38,653 nt of DNA from Achromobacter pulmonis (GTDB lineage Bacteria > Pseudomonadota > Gammaproteobacteria > Burkholderiales > Burkholderiaceae_B): contig NZ_POQS01000001.1 in assembly GCF_002885955.2 (NCBI RefSeq), positions 984,212-1,022,864 of the forward strand. Direction: 5' to 3'. Below, one piece after another: positions 5,876-14,370 of this stretch (position 1 is the first letter of the stretch; every line of letters starts with the position of its first letter). Position numbers and translations under genes: made by a program. The notes under the pieces are model-generated. The model ran no database searches, was not told the DNA's origin, and saw only the letters and a program-made list of their open reading frames with translations.

Positions 5876-7555
5876 ATGTCCTGGACGCCGCTGACGCAAC
5901 TCCTGCAGCCGGGCGCGCCCGCGCTGGCGGTCGCCGACGAGCCGCTGCTCACGCGCGCCGATTTCGCGCAGGCCTGCCTGTCGGCGGCCGGCGCGCTGCA
6001 GGCGCTGCGGCTGCGCCGCGTGGCGCTGTGGTTCGAAGACGCGGCCATGCTGGCGGTCGCGCTGCTGGCCTGCTGGCGGGCCGGCGCGACGGCCGTGCTG
6101 CCGGGCGACGTCCAGCCTCATACCTGCGCGGCGCTGGATTGCACCGTGGACGGCTGGCTCGTCGACGCGCCCGTGCCGCTGCCGGCGCCGCGGCAATGGC
6201 GGCTGGCGGACCTGCGGGGCGCGCCGCTGGCGCCCGCCGAACTCGATCCCGCGCTGGGCCTGGTGCTGTGCACCTCCGGCTCCAGCGGCCGGTCCAAGCA
6301 CATCGCCAAGACCTGGCGGCAACTGATGGACGAGGTCGACGCGCTGGAACGGCAATGGCCCGGCATGCGCGCGCCCGTGCTGGGCAGCGTATCGGCCCAG
6401 CATATGTACGGCCTGCCCTTCCGGGTGCTGTGGCCGCTGTGCGCGGGCCGGCTGCTGGATAGGTTCCAGCGCATCTATCCCGAAGACCTGCAGCGCGCCA
6501 GCCTGCGCCACTCCGAGTTCGCCTGGATCGCCAGCCCGGCGCTGCTGCGCCGCCTGGGCCAGCGGCTGGACTGGGCGGCGTTGCGCGGGCGGCTGCTGCG
6601 CATCGATTCCGCCGGCGGCGAACTGCCGGCCGACGCGTCCGACCACATCGCGCGCAACCTCGGGCTGCGGCCCATCGAGATCTACGGCAGCACCGAAACC
6701 GGCGCCGTGGCCTGGCGCGAAGGCGCGCAGGACTGGCGGCCGCTGCCCGGCGTGGCCGTGAGCCGCAACGCCGAGGGCGCGCTGCGCGTGCAGTCGCCCT
6801 GGGTCGGCGCGGCCGAGGAACAGACCGCCGACGCCGTCGAACTGAGCGGACGCGGATTCCGGCTGCTCGGCCGCCTGGACCGCATCGTCAAGATCGAAGA
6901 AAAGCGCATCTCGCTGCCCATGCTGGAGCAGGCGCTGGCGCGGCACCGCTATGTCGCGCAGGCGCGCCTGGGCACGCTGGCCGGCGCGCCGCGGCTGGTC
7001 GCGCTGGTCGCGCTGTCGGCCCGGGGCCTGCACGCCCTGCGCAACGGCGGGCGCAAGGCGCTCCTGGCCGAGCTGCGCGCGCACCTGGCCGCCGGCTTCG
7101 AATCGCTGGCCATCCCGCGCGCCTGGCGCCTGATGACGCAACTGCCCTGCAACGCGCAGGGCAAGCTGCTGCCGCAGGATTTCGAGGCCGCGGCCGGTCC
7201 GCGCCCGCTGGCGCCGCAGGCCGTGGCGCTGCCCGCCGGGGCCGACGGCGAACGCCGCTACGCCATGGAGATCCCCTGCGACCTGATCCATTTCAGCGGC
7301 CACTTCCCGGCCGTGCCGGTGGTGCCGGGCGTGGCGCAGATCGGCTGGGCCATGTCGCTGGCCCGGCGCGACCTGCGGCCCGGCCTGCGCTTTGGGGGCA
7401 TGGAGGTCCTGAAGTTCCAGCGCCTGCTCCGGCCCGGCGACCCGGCGACGCTGACGCTGAAATGGGACGCCGCCAAACACAAGCTGCATTTCGCCTATAC
7501 GGTGGACGGCCAGCCCTGCTCGTCGGGCCGCATCCTGGAGGACGGCGCGCCATGA
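5876..7555 (+). CDS. apeH: Acyl-AMP ligase fused to a hotdog dehydratase domain (ApeH-ApeI fusion)
   Basis: A 559-residue two-domain protein. Residues 1 to about 450 are an ANL adenylating enzyme: CTSGSSGRSKHIAKTW (P-loop-like motif), IEIYGSTETGAVAWR (adenine-binding region) and LLGRLDRIVKIEEKR (hinge and C-terminal subdomain). Residues from about 460 onward form a FabA/FabZ-like hotdog dehydratase with HFSGHFPAVPVVPG carrying the catalytic histidine. The first domain should activate an aryl acid starter and load it on an ACP; the second should dehydrate 3-hydroxyacyl intermediates. In E. coli-type APE clusters these are separate genes (apeH, apeI). No stop or start interrupts the join near base 7265, so this is a genuine fusion. 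A 3-nt gap precedes it and an ATGA overlap follows. Confidence 0.88.
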   Translation: MSWTPLTQLLQPGAPALAVADEPLLTRADFAQACLSAAGALQALRLRRVALWFEDAAMLAVALLACWRAGATAVLPGDVQPHTCAALDCTVDGWLVDAPVPLPAPRQWRLADLRGAPLAPAELDPALGLVLCTSGSSGRSKHIAKTWRQLMDEVDALERQWPGMRAPVLGSVSAQHMYGLPFRVLWPLCAGRLLDRFQRIYPEDLQRASLRHSEFAWIASPALLRRLGQRLDWAALRGRLLRIDSAGGELPADASDHIARNLGLRPIEIYGSTETGAVAWREGAQDWRPLPGVAVSRNAEGALRVQSPWVGAAEEQTADAVELSGRGFRLLGRLDRIVKIEEKRISLPMLEQALARHRYVAQARLGTLAGAPRLVALVALSARGLHALRNGGRKALLAELRAHLAAGFESLAIPRAWRLMTQLPCNAQGKLLPQDFEAAAGPRPLAPQAVALPAGADGERRYAMEIPCDLIHFSGHFPAVPVVPGVAQIGWAMSLARRDLRPGLRFGGMEVLKFQRLLRPGDPATLTLKWDAAKHKLHFAYTVDGQPCSSGRILEDGAP

Positions 7556-8304
7556 GCGGTTATCGCCTGTGCGCGCTCATCCCCGTGTACAACCACGGCG
7601 CCACCGTCGGCGCCGTGCAGGCGCAACTGGCCGCGCAAGGCCTGCCCTGCGTGCTGGTGGACGACGGCTCCGAGCCCGGCTGCGCCGCGGTGCTGGACGC
7701 GCTGGCCGCGCGGCCCGGCACGCATCTGCTGCGGCGCCCGGCCAACGGCGGCAAGGGCGCGGCGGTGCAGGACGGGCTGCGGGCGGCGGCGGCGCTGGGC
7801 TACACCCATGCGCTGCAGGTCGACGCCGACGGGCAGCATGCCCTGGCGGACGCCGCTGCGTTCGCGCGCGCCTCGCGCGAGCATCCGCAAGCCCTGGTCT
7901 GCGGCCGGCCGGTATATGGCGACGACGTGCCGCGCAGCCGCCTGTACGGCCGCTGGCTGACCCGCGTCTGGGTCTGGATCAATACGCTGTCGGCCGACAT
8001 TCCCGACGCCATGTGCGGATTCCGCGTCTATCCCCTGTCGCTGGCGCTGCCGGTGATCGACGGCGCGCGGGTCGGCCAGCGCATGGATTTCGACATCGCG
8101 GTGCTGGTCCGGCTGCACTGGCGCGGCGCGCCCATGATCTGGCTGCCGACGCGCGTGGCCTACCCGCGAGACGGCGTCTCGCATTTCAAGGGCGTGCGCG
8201 ACAACGCGCTGATCAGCCGCATGCACGCGCGCCTGTTCTTCGGCATGCTGGTGCGCGCGCCGGCGCTGCTGTGGCGCCGGCTGGCGCGAGGAGCGCGGAC
8301 ATGA
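7552..8304 (+). CDS. Family 2 glycosyltransferase (N-terminal half of ApeJ type)
   Basis: A 250-residue GT2 enzyme: N-terminal LCALIPVYNHGATV, the nucleotide-binding VDDGS, and the metal-binding DADGQH motif. The fold is the dolichol-phosphate mannosyltransferase-like GT-A type without obvious C-terminal membrane helices. It probably adds a sugar to the polyene or its lipid anchor at the cytoplasmic face of the inner membrane; donor and acceptor are unknown. The ATG at 7552 overlaps the ApeH stop (ATGA), and the gene ends in another ATGA overlap with the acyltransferase gene. In several APE clusters the glycosyltransferase and acyltransferase are one polypeptide; here they are two. Confidence 0.88.
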   Translation: MSGYRLCALIPVYNHGATVGAVQAQLAAQGLPCVLVDDGSEPGCAAVLDALAARPGTHLLRRPANGGKGAAVQDGLRAAAALGYTHALQVDADGQHALADAAAFARASREHPQALVCGRPVYGDDVPRSRLYGRWLTRVWVWINTLSADIPDAMCGFRVYPLSLALPVIDGARVGQRMDFDIAVLVRLHWRGAPMIWLPTRVAYPRDGVSHFKGVRDNALISRMHARLFFGMLVRAPALLWRRLARGART

Positions 8305-9224
8305 GCGCGGCCGACGGACACTGGGCCGAGCAGCCCGAACGCGGCAGCCTGGCGCTCATGCGCCTGACGGTCTGGGCCGCGCGCAGGCTGGGCCGGCGCG
8401 CCATCGCGCCGGTGGTCTGGCTGGTGGTGCTGTATTTCTACGTCTCCGGCGCCCGCGCGCGCCGCGCCATCGCCGCCTACCAGCGCAGGCTGAGGCAGGC
8501 GGGCGGCCTGGCTGCGCCGCTGCCGCGCACGCTGCCGGTCTACCGCCAGTACCTCGCCTTCGCGCACGCCATCCTGGACAAGTTCGACGCCTGGCGCGGC
8601 CGCATCACGCCGGCCAGCCTGGACATCGCCGATCCCGACGGCCTGCACGCGCAGATGGGCCGGGGCCGCGGCCAGATCCTGGTCGGCTCGCACCTGGGCA
8701 ATATCGAAATCTGCCGCGCGCTGGCGCAACAGGCGGGCACGCTCAAGCTCAACGTGCTGGTCCACGACAAGCACGCGGCGCGCTTCAACCGCCTGCTCGG
8801 CGAGGCCGGCGGCGGCCTGCGCATGATCCAGGTCAGCGAGCTGGACGCCGGCGTCATGCTGGACCTGGCCGAACGGCTGGAGCGCGGCGAGTGGCTGGCC
8901 ATCGCCGGCGACCGGGTGCCGCTGCGGGGCGACCGGACCACGCCGGTGCAGTTCCTGGGCGACACCGCCCTGCTGCCCCAGGGCCCCTGGCTGCTGGCCG
9001 GCCTGCTGGGCTGCCCGGTCAACCTGCTGTTCTGCACGCGCCACGGCGCGCGCTACCGCGTGAGCCTGGAGCGCCTGCGCGAGCGCGTGCAATGGACGCG
9101 GGCCACGCGCCCGGCGCGCATCGCGGAACTGGCCCAGGGCTACGCCGACCGCCTGGCTGCGCACTGCCGCCAGGCGCCGCTGCAATGGTTCAACTTCTAC
9201 CCTTTCTGGAAAGACGATGCGTAA
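8301..9224 (+). CDS. LpxL/HtrB-like lipid acyltransferase (C-terminal half of ApeJ type)
   Basis: A 307-residue protein of the lysophospholipid acyltransferase superfamily, closest to the lipid A late acyltransferases. It has a membrane segment near residues 38-50 and the catalytic SHLGNIEICRAL motif (HX4E). The GDRVPLRGDR block corresponds to the conserved arginine- and aspartate-rich region of the LpxL group. It likely transfers an acyl group, perhaps the polyene itself, from an ACP to a lipid or sugar acceptor. The start at 8301 overlaps the upstream stop by 4 nt. The last 8 nt overlap the thioesterase start at 9217. Confidence 0.87.
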   Translation: MSAADGHWAEQPERGSLALMRLTVWAARRLGRRAIAPVVWLVVLYFYVSGARARRAIAAYQRRLRQAGGLAAPLPRTLPVYRQYLAFAHAILDKFDAWRGRITPASLDIADPDGLHAQMGRGRGQILVGSHLGNIEICRALAQQAGTLKLNVLVHDKHAARFNRLLGEAGGGLRMIQVSELDAGVMLDLAERLERGEWLAIAGDRVPLRGDRTTPVQFLGDTALLPQGPWLLAGLLGCPVNLLFCTRHGARYRVSLERLRERVQWTRATRPARIAELAQGYADRLAAHCRQAPLQWFNFYPFWKDDA

Positions 9225-9660
9225 AAGAGGCGTGATCAGCGCTGAAGTCGAAATCCGGGTGCCATTCTTCGACGTCGACTCGATCCACGTGGTCTGGCAC
9301 GGCCACTATGTGAAGTACCTGGAACAGGCGCGCTGCGAGCTGCTCGACGCGCTGGGCTATAACTACTGCGCCATGCGGGCCAGCGGCTATGCCTGGCCCG
9401 TGATCGACCTGCACCTGCGCTATGCGCAGCCGGCGCAGTTCGGCCAGCGCCTGGTCGTGCGGGCCGAACTGGTGGAATGGGAGCATCGCTTGAAGATCCA
9501 TTACCTGATCCTGGACGCGCAGACCGGCCAGCGCCTGACCCGGGCCAGCACCGAGCAGGTCGCGGTCCGCATCGAGACCGGCGAAATGCAGCTGGCCTCG
9601 CCGGCCGCGCTGACCGAGGCCGTGCGGCGCCGCCTGCAAGCCATGGAAGCGCCGGCATGA
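9217..9660 (+). CDS. apeK: 4-hydroxybenzoyl-CoA thioesterase-like hotdog protein (ApeK type)
   Basis: A 147-residue single hotdog thioesterase of the 4HBT/YbgC family. The signature VPFFDVDSIHVVWHGHYVKY contains the catalytic aspartate, followed by YLEQAR. It hydrolyses acyl-ACP or acyl-CoA thioesters; in APE operons it is thought to release or proof-read polyene intermediates. The ATG at 9217 lies inside the end of the preceding gene and the stop overlaps the following ATG at 9657, so it is fully embedded in the operon. The substrate cannot be read from sequence. Confidence 0.87.
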   Translation: MRKRGVISAEVEIRVPFFDVDSIHVVWHGHYVKYLEQARCELLDALGYNYCAMRASGYAWPVIDLHLRYAQPAQFGQRLVVRAELVEWEHRLKIHYLILDAQTGQRLTRASTEQVAVRIETGEMQLASPAALTEAVRRRLQAMEAPA

Positions 9661-10265
9661 AGCGGCGCGTGCTGCTGCGCGCCGCGCTGCTGGCGCTGGC
9701 CCTGCCGTCCTGGAGCGCGCAGGCCTTCGAACTGGCCGACCTGCAGGCGCAGCTGCGCGCCGCGCCCGTGGTGCGCGGCCACTTCGTGCAGCAGAAATTC
9801 CTGCGCTCGCTGCCGCAACCGCTCACCAGCCGCGGCGACTTCACGCTGGCCGCCGGCAAGGGGCTGCTGTGGCTGCTGCGCACCCCCGTGGCCCAGGACC
9901 TGCGCATCGACGCGCGCGGCATCTCGCGCCGCGGCGACGACGGCAAATGGCAGGCCCTGCCGCAGCGCGCAGGCGCCAGCCACGAAAACCAGCTGTTCCT
10001 GTCCGTGCTGGCGGGCGACACCAGCGGCCTGCGCGAGAACTTCGATCTTGCGCTCAGCGGCACGGCCCAGGCCTGGCGGCTCGTGCTCACGCCCAGGTCG
10101 GCGCTGCTGCGCCAGATCTTCGACGGCATCCGGATCGACGGCGCGGCGCTGGTCCAGCGCATCGAACTGCGCGAGACGCAGGGCGACCGCACTGTGCTGC
10201 AGATGCAGGACGCGGCCGCCGCCCAGGCCCTCACCGCCGAGGAGCAACGTGCGTTTGCCGATTGA
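9657..10265 (+). CDS. LolA-like outer-membrane lipoprotein carrier homologue (ApeL type)
   Basis: A 202-residue exported protein. Residues 1-23 form a Sec signal peptide (MKRR, a hydrophobic run, then WSAQA before FELADL). The mature part resembles the LolA family (DUF4440-free, LolA-like barrel): an N-terminal RGHFVQQKFLRSL block and a later GKGLLWLLRTPVAQD strand pair. It probably acts in the periplasm as a shuttle for the hydrophobic polyene-lipid product. The start at 9657 makes an ATGA overlap with the thioesterase stop. The 3' end overlaps the exporter gene by 17 nt. Confidence 0.85.
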   Translation: MKRRVLLRAALLALALPSWSAQAFELADLQAQLRAAPVVRGHFVQQKFLRSLPQPLTSRGDFTLAAGKGLLWLLRTPVAQDLRIDARGISRRGDDGKWQALPQRAGASHENQLFLSVLAGDTSGLRENFDLALSGTAQAWRLVLTPRSALLRQIFDGIRIDGAALVQRIELRETQGDRTVLQMQDAAAAQALTAEEQRAFAD

Positions 10266-12576
10266 ACGCTGGCTGCCCCGGCTGTTCAAGCTGGGGCTGC
10301 TGCTGGTCCTCTGCCTGGGCGCCTGGCTGTGCCGCAACGGCTGGCCGGTGTCGGCCGACCTGATGGAGCTGGTGCCGCGCGCCGGCAGCGACGCCACGCG
10401 CCAGCTTGCCGAGGCCCGCATCCAGGAGCCGCTGTCGCGCCAGCTGATCGCGCTGGTGTCGGCCGGCGCCGACCCCGCCGCGCCCGCGCGCCGGCTGGCG
10501 CAGCGCTGGACCGACAGTGGCCTGTTTTCGCGCGTGCAGGTGGAGCTGGACGTGGACCTGGCGGCGCTGCGCCGGCAGCTTCTGGCCGGCCGGCTGGCCA
10601 TGCCGCCGGCGGCCGACCGGCGCCAGCTGCAGACCGATCCCGCCGCCTACGCCGCGCGCCGCGCGCGCGAACTGTCGGATCCGTTTTCATCCTCGGGGCT
10701 GGTGCCGGCGGACCAGGACTGGCTCGGCCTGACCCGCCGCGCCGAGGAAGCCCTGCATCCGGGCGGCGCGGTGCAGTACGACATACGCAGCGGCACCCTG
10801 CAGGCCGAGCATGCGGGCAGGCGCTGGATCCTGGTGCGCGCCGAAACCCGCGACGACGCCTTCGACTCGGCCACGCCCCAGCGCATCGCGGCGCAGCTGG
10901 AGCAGGACCGCAAGGTGCTGGACGCCGAAGGCGCCGAACTGCTGGTGGCCGGCGGCCCGCTGTACGCGGCCGCGGGCCGCGCGCAGGCCGTGGCCGAAAG
11001 CAGCTGGATCGGCGCCGGCGCCACGCTGGGCATCGTCGCGGTGCTGCTGCTGGCGCTGCGCCGCGCGCGCGCCCTGCTGGCCTTCGCGCCGGTGGCCGTG
11101 GGCCTGGTGACCGGCGCGGTGGCCTGCGTGGCGGTGTTCGGCTCCATTCATCTGCTCACCCTGGTCATCGGCGCCAGCCTGATCGGGGTGGCGGTGGATT
11201 TTCCGCTGCACTGGCTGGGCAAGAGCTACGGCATGGCCGACTGGCGCAGCTGGCCCGCGCTGCGGCGCGTGCTGCCGGGGCTGACCATCAGCCTGGCCGC
11301 CACCCTGGTGGGCTATGTGGCGCTGGCGTTCACGCCGTTTCCGGCGCTCACGCAGACGGCGGTGTTTTCGGCGGCCGGCCTGCTGGGCGCCTACGCCTGC
11401 ACGGTGTGCCAGCTGCCGGCCTGGATGGAGGGCTGGCGTCCGCGTCCCTGGCAGCCGCTGCTGCGCCTGTCGACGGCGGCGCTGGATGCGCGTGAACGCC
11501 TGCACGCCCGCCGCGGCGCGTTCTGGATAGGCGCGCTCGCGCTGGCCGCGGGCGCCGCCGGCGGCATCGCCCGGCTCGGCGTCCAGGACGACCTGCGGCA
11601 GTGGCTGAGCCTGCCCGCGCCGCTGCTGCAGCAGGCGCGCCAGATCGGCGAGATCACCGGCTTCGTGCCGACCAGCCAGTTCTTCCTGCTGCGCGCGCCC
11701 GACGCCGACGAGCTGCTGCGCCGGCAGGCGCGCGTGGCGCGGGCGCTGGACGCCCTGGTCGAACGCGGCGACCTCGCCGCCTACAACGCCTTGAGCCAGC
11801 TGGTCGCGCCCGTGGCCGAACAGCAGGCGCTGGGCCGCAGCCTGGCCGCGGCGGCCGCGCAGCCCGAACGCTGGGCCCCGCTTACGGCCCTGGGCATTCC
11901 CTATGAAGCCTTGCAGGAGGAACTGCGGTCGCTCGCCGCCCTGCCGCCCGTCACCATCGCCGCGGCGCTGCAAGGCCAGCAGGCCGAACGCTGGCGCGGC
12001 CTGTGGCTGGGCGAGCGCGATGGGCAGGTCGCGGGCATGGTGACCCTGCTGGGCCTGCGCGACGCCGCCGCGCTCGCCGGCATCGCCGAAACCGTGCCGG
12101 GCGCGACGCTGGTGGACCGCAGCGGCGAACTGAACCGCATGTTCGCCGACACCCGCATCGAGGCCGCCGAACTCAAGCTGCTGTCCTACGCCGTGGCCGC
12201 CGCCCTGCTGCTGCTGACGCTGGGGCGCGCGGCCGCCTGGCGTATCCTGACCGTGCCGGTCGCCGCCACGGCATGCAGCCTGGCCGCGCTGGGCTACCTG
12301 GGCCAGCCGCTCACGCTGTTCAGCCTGTTCGGGCTGCTGCTGGTGTCGGCCATCGGGGTGGATTACGCGATCTTCATGTACGAGCGCATCGCGGGCGCGC
12401 CCGCCAGCCTCGTCGGCATCGCGCTGAGCGCGTCCACCACCCTGCTGTCCTTCGGGCTGCTGGCTTTCAGCCGCACCCCGGCGCTGGCCAACTTCGGGCT
12501 GGCGGTGGCGCTGGGCGTGGCCTTCTCGCTGCTGTGGGCGCCCTGGGTCCGGCCGGCCGCTCCGCAAACTGAATAG
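10249..12576 (+). CDS. MMPL/RND-family exporter of polyene cluster (ApeM type)
   Basis: A 775-residue inner-membrane transporter in two repeats. Each repeat has a membrane helix, a large periplasmic loop (about residues 35-250 and 430-630) and a block of about five helices (about 255-410 and 640-770). The helix blocks include SLIGVAVDFPLHWLGKSY and SAIGVDYAIFMYERI, the acidic residues expected for proton coupling in RND/MMPL pumps. It should export the polyene lipid toward the periplasmic LolA-like protein. The start is a GTG at 10249-10251 with GGAG 4 nt upstream, placed just before the first hydrophobic helix. A longer frame from 10048 would only extend into lolA-like coding sequence. Confidence 0.88.
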   Translation: MRLPIERWLPRLFKLGLLLVLCLGAWLCRNGWPVSADLMELVPRAGSDATRQLAEARIQEPLSRQLIALVSAGADPAAPARRLAQRWTDSGLFSRVQVELDVDLAALRRQLLAGRLAMPPAADRRQLQTDPAAYAARRARELSDPFSSSGLVPADQDWLGLTRRAEEALHPGGAVQYDIRSGTLQAEHAGRRWILVRAETRDDAFDSATPQRIAAQLEQDRKVLDAEGAELLVAGGPLYAAAGRAQAVAESSWIGAGATLGIVAVLLLALRRARALLAFAPVAVGLVTGAVACVAVFGSIHLLTLVIGASLIGVAVDFPLHWLGKSYGMADWRSWPALRRVLPGLTISLAATLVGYVALAFTPFPALTQTAVFSAAGLLGAYACTVCQLPAWMEGWRPRPWQPLLRLSTAALDARERLHARRGAFWIGALALAAGAAGGIARLGVQDDLRQWLSLPAPLLQQARQIGEITGFVPTSQFFLLRAPDADELLRRQARVARALDALVERGDLAAYNALSQLVAPVAEQQALGRSLAAAAAQPERWAPLTALGIPYEALQEELRSLAALPPVTIAAALQGQQAERWRGLWLGERDGQVAGMVTLLGLRDAAALAGIAETVPGATLVDRSGELNRMFADTRIEAAELKLLSYAVAAALLLLTLGRAAAWRILTVPVAATACSLAALGYLGQPLTLFSLFGLLLVSAIGVDYAIFMYERIAGAPASLVGIALSASTTLLSFGLLAFSRTPALANFGLAVALGVAFSLLWAPWVRPAAPQTE

Positions 12577-12589
12577 GAGAAGGTCGGAG

Positions 12590-13834
12590 ATGGAACAACG
12601 CGAAGTCGTGATCATCGGCGCGGGCCCGGCCGGCGCGGTCGCCGCGGCGCTGCTCAAGCGGCAGGGGCATGACGTGCTGGTGCTGGAGCGCCAGCAGTTT
12701 CCGCGCTTTTCCATCGGCGAAAGCCTGCTGGCCCATTGCCTGGAATTCGTGGAGGAAGCGGGCATGCTGCCGGCGGTCCGGGCCGCGGGCTTCCAGGTCA
12801 AGAACGGCGCGGCCTTCGCCTGCGGCGAGCGCTACAGCTATTTCGACTTCCGCGACAAGTTCACCCCCGGTCCGGGCACCACCTTCCAGGTGCAGCGCGC
12901 GCGCTTCGACCAGGTGCTGGCCGACGAGGCGGCGCGCCAGGGCGTGGAGCTGCGCTACCGGCAGGAAGTGACCGCGGCCGACTTCGATGGCGAGCCGACG
13001 CTGGCGGTGCGCGGCGCCGACGGCGCCAGCTACCGCGTGCAGGCCCGCTTCGTGCTCGACGCCAGCGGCTACGGGCGGGTGCTGGCGCGCCTGCTGGACC
13101 TGGAAATCCCCTCGTCGATGCCGCCGCGCAAGGCCATCTACACCCATATCGAGGACCGCATCGACGACCCCGGCTTCGACCGCGAGAAAATCCTGATCAG
13201 CGTGCATCCCGAGGAACGCGGCATCTGGTACTGGCTGATCCCGTTCTCCAACGGCCGCAGCTCGTTCGGCGTGGTGGGCGGCGAGGAACGGTTCGGCGGC
13301 GCCGATGCCGATCCGATGGCCGTCCTGCGCGCGATGGCGCGCGCCGCGCCCAATCTGGAACGCATTCTGAAGCACGCCGTCTGGGACACGCCGGCCGGCG
13401 CCATCGGCGGCTATTCGGCCAGCGTGCGCCGGCTGCATGGCCCCGGCTACGCGCTGCTGGGCAATGCCGCGGAATTCCTGGACCCGGTGTTTTCATCGGG
13501 CGTGACCATCGCGCTGCGCTCGTCCAAGCTGGCCGCCGACGCGCTGCACCGCCAGCTGGGCGGCGCGCAGGTCGATTGGCAGACGGCGTTCGCCGACCCG
13601 CTCATGGTGGGCGTGGAGACGTTCCGCGCCTACGTGCAGGGCTGGTACAGCGGCGAATTCCAGGACGTGGTTTTCTACGAACACGCGCAACCCGAGATCC
13701 GCCGCATGATCAGTTCGATCCTGGCGGGCTACGCCTGGGATCTGTCCAACCCCTTCGTCGCCAGCCCGCAGCGCCGCCTGCGCATGCTGAGCGAACTGTG
13801 CCGCGGCGGCGACGCGCCGCCGGAGGCCGCATGA
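12590..13834 (+). CDS. Flavin-dependent halogenase-like FAD oxidoreductase
   Basis: A 414-residue FAD enzyme. It has the Rossmann motif IIGAGPAGAVAA (residues 8-19) and FSIGESLLAHCLEF (40-53). A lysine, Lys71 in QVKNGAAF, sits where flavin-dependent halogenases carry their chloramine lysine, and WYWLIP (213-218) fits the halogenase hallmark WxWxIP exactly. RSSFGVVGG and HGPGYALLGNAAEFLDPVFSSGV form the second FAD block. By family it would oxidise a halide with FADH2 and O2 to halogenate an aromatic ring, here possibly the aryl head of the polyene. Related FAD enzymes such as geranylgeranyl reductases share part of this pattern, so halogenation is inferred. A 13-nt gap with GGAG follows the exporter gene. 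Confidence 0.8.
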   Translation: MEQREVVIIGAGPAGAVAAALLKRQGHDVLVLERQQFPRFSIGESLLAHCLEFVEEAGMLPAVRAAGFQVKNGAAFACGERYSYFDFRDKFTPGPGTTFQVQRARFDQVLADEAARQGVELRYRQEVTAADFDGEPTLAVRGADGASYRVQARFVLDASGYGRVLARLLDLEIPSSMPPRKAIYTHIEDRIDDPGFDREKILISVHPEERGIWYWLIPFSNGRSSFGVVGGEERFGGADADPMAVLRAMARAAPNLERILKHAVWDTPAGAIGGYSASVRRLHGPGYALLGNAAEFLDPVFSSGVTIALRSSKLAADALHRQLGGAQVDWQTAFADPLMVGVETFRAYVQGWYSGEFQDVVFYEHAQPEIRRMISSILAGYAWDLSNPFVASPQRRLRMLSELCRGGDAPPEAA

Positions 13835-14370
13835 CGATAACGAGGCTCGCCCGCTGCATCGGCGCGGCCTGGCTGGCGGCCGCGCTGGCCGGCTGCGCCG
13901 GCGCCCCGCCCCTGCCGGCGCGCACGGCGGCGTTCGCGCTGCCCCGGCAGCTGCACCTGGTGCAGGCCGCGCCCGGCCAGCCGCCGCAGGACGCGATGCT
14001 GGTGGTGCAGCGCGAAGGCGCCGCGCTGCGCTGGTCGCTGTTCGACCTGGTGGGCGTGCCGCAGGCCCGCCAGATGCTCGAACACGGCCAGTGGCGCAAC
14101 GACGGCTTCCTGCGCCCCAACCCCCAGGCGCGCGACCTGTTCGCCGCACTGATGTTCGCCTGGACGCCCGAGGCCGAGCTGGACGCCGCCTATGGTCCGG
14201 GCCGCTGGCAGGCGCGCCGCACGGGCGCGGCGCTGCAGCGCGACCTGCTGGAACAGGGGCGCGCGCGCTGGAGCGTGCGCTGGCCCGACGCCGCCCGGGC
14301 CGGCGATTTCACCATCGTCGACGCCGACGGCACGAACTGGCGGATCTCGCCGCTGAAGGAGCAGCCATGA
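13831..14370 (+). CDS. Lipoprotein of polyene cluster (ApeN type, DUF3261-like)
   Basis: A 179-residue predicted lipoprotein. The signal sequence ends in the lipobox LAGC (cysteine about residue 22), followed by AGAPP, with no aspartate at +2, suggesting outer-membrane sorting. The rest is a single domain of unknown function resembling the DUF3261 lipoproteins of APE operons. Together with the LolA-like protein it may form the outer-membrane receiving end for the pigment, as LolB does for lipoproteins; this is inference. The start at 13831 overlaps the upstream TGA by 4 nt and has GGAGG 5 nt before it. Confidence 0.78.
   Translation: MTITRLARCIGAAWLAAALAGCAGAPPLPARTAAFALPRQLHLVQAAPGQPPQDAMLVVQREGAALRWSLFDLVGVPQARQMLEHGQWRNDGFLRPNPQARDLFAALMFAWTPEAELDAAYGPGRWQARRTGAALQRDLLEQGRARWSVRWPDAARAGDFTIVDADGTNWRISPLKEQP

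Noticed and set aside
5003..7489. Very long minus-strand open frame opposite the ACP and ligase genes
   Set aside because: It is rich in Arg, Gln, Gly and Ala with no domain pattern and lies antisense to several genes with clear motifs. Long antisense frames are expected at this GC content.
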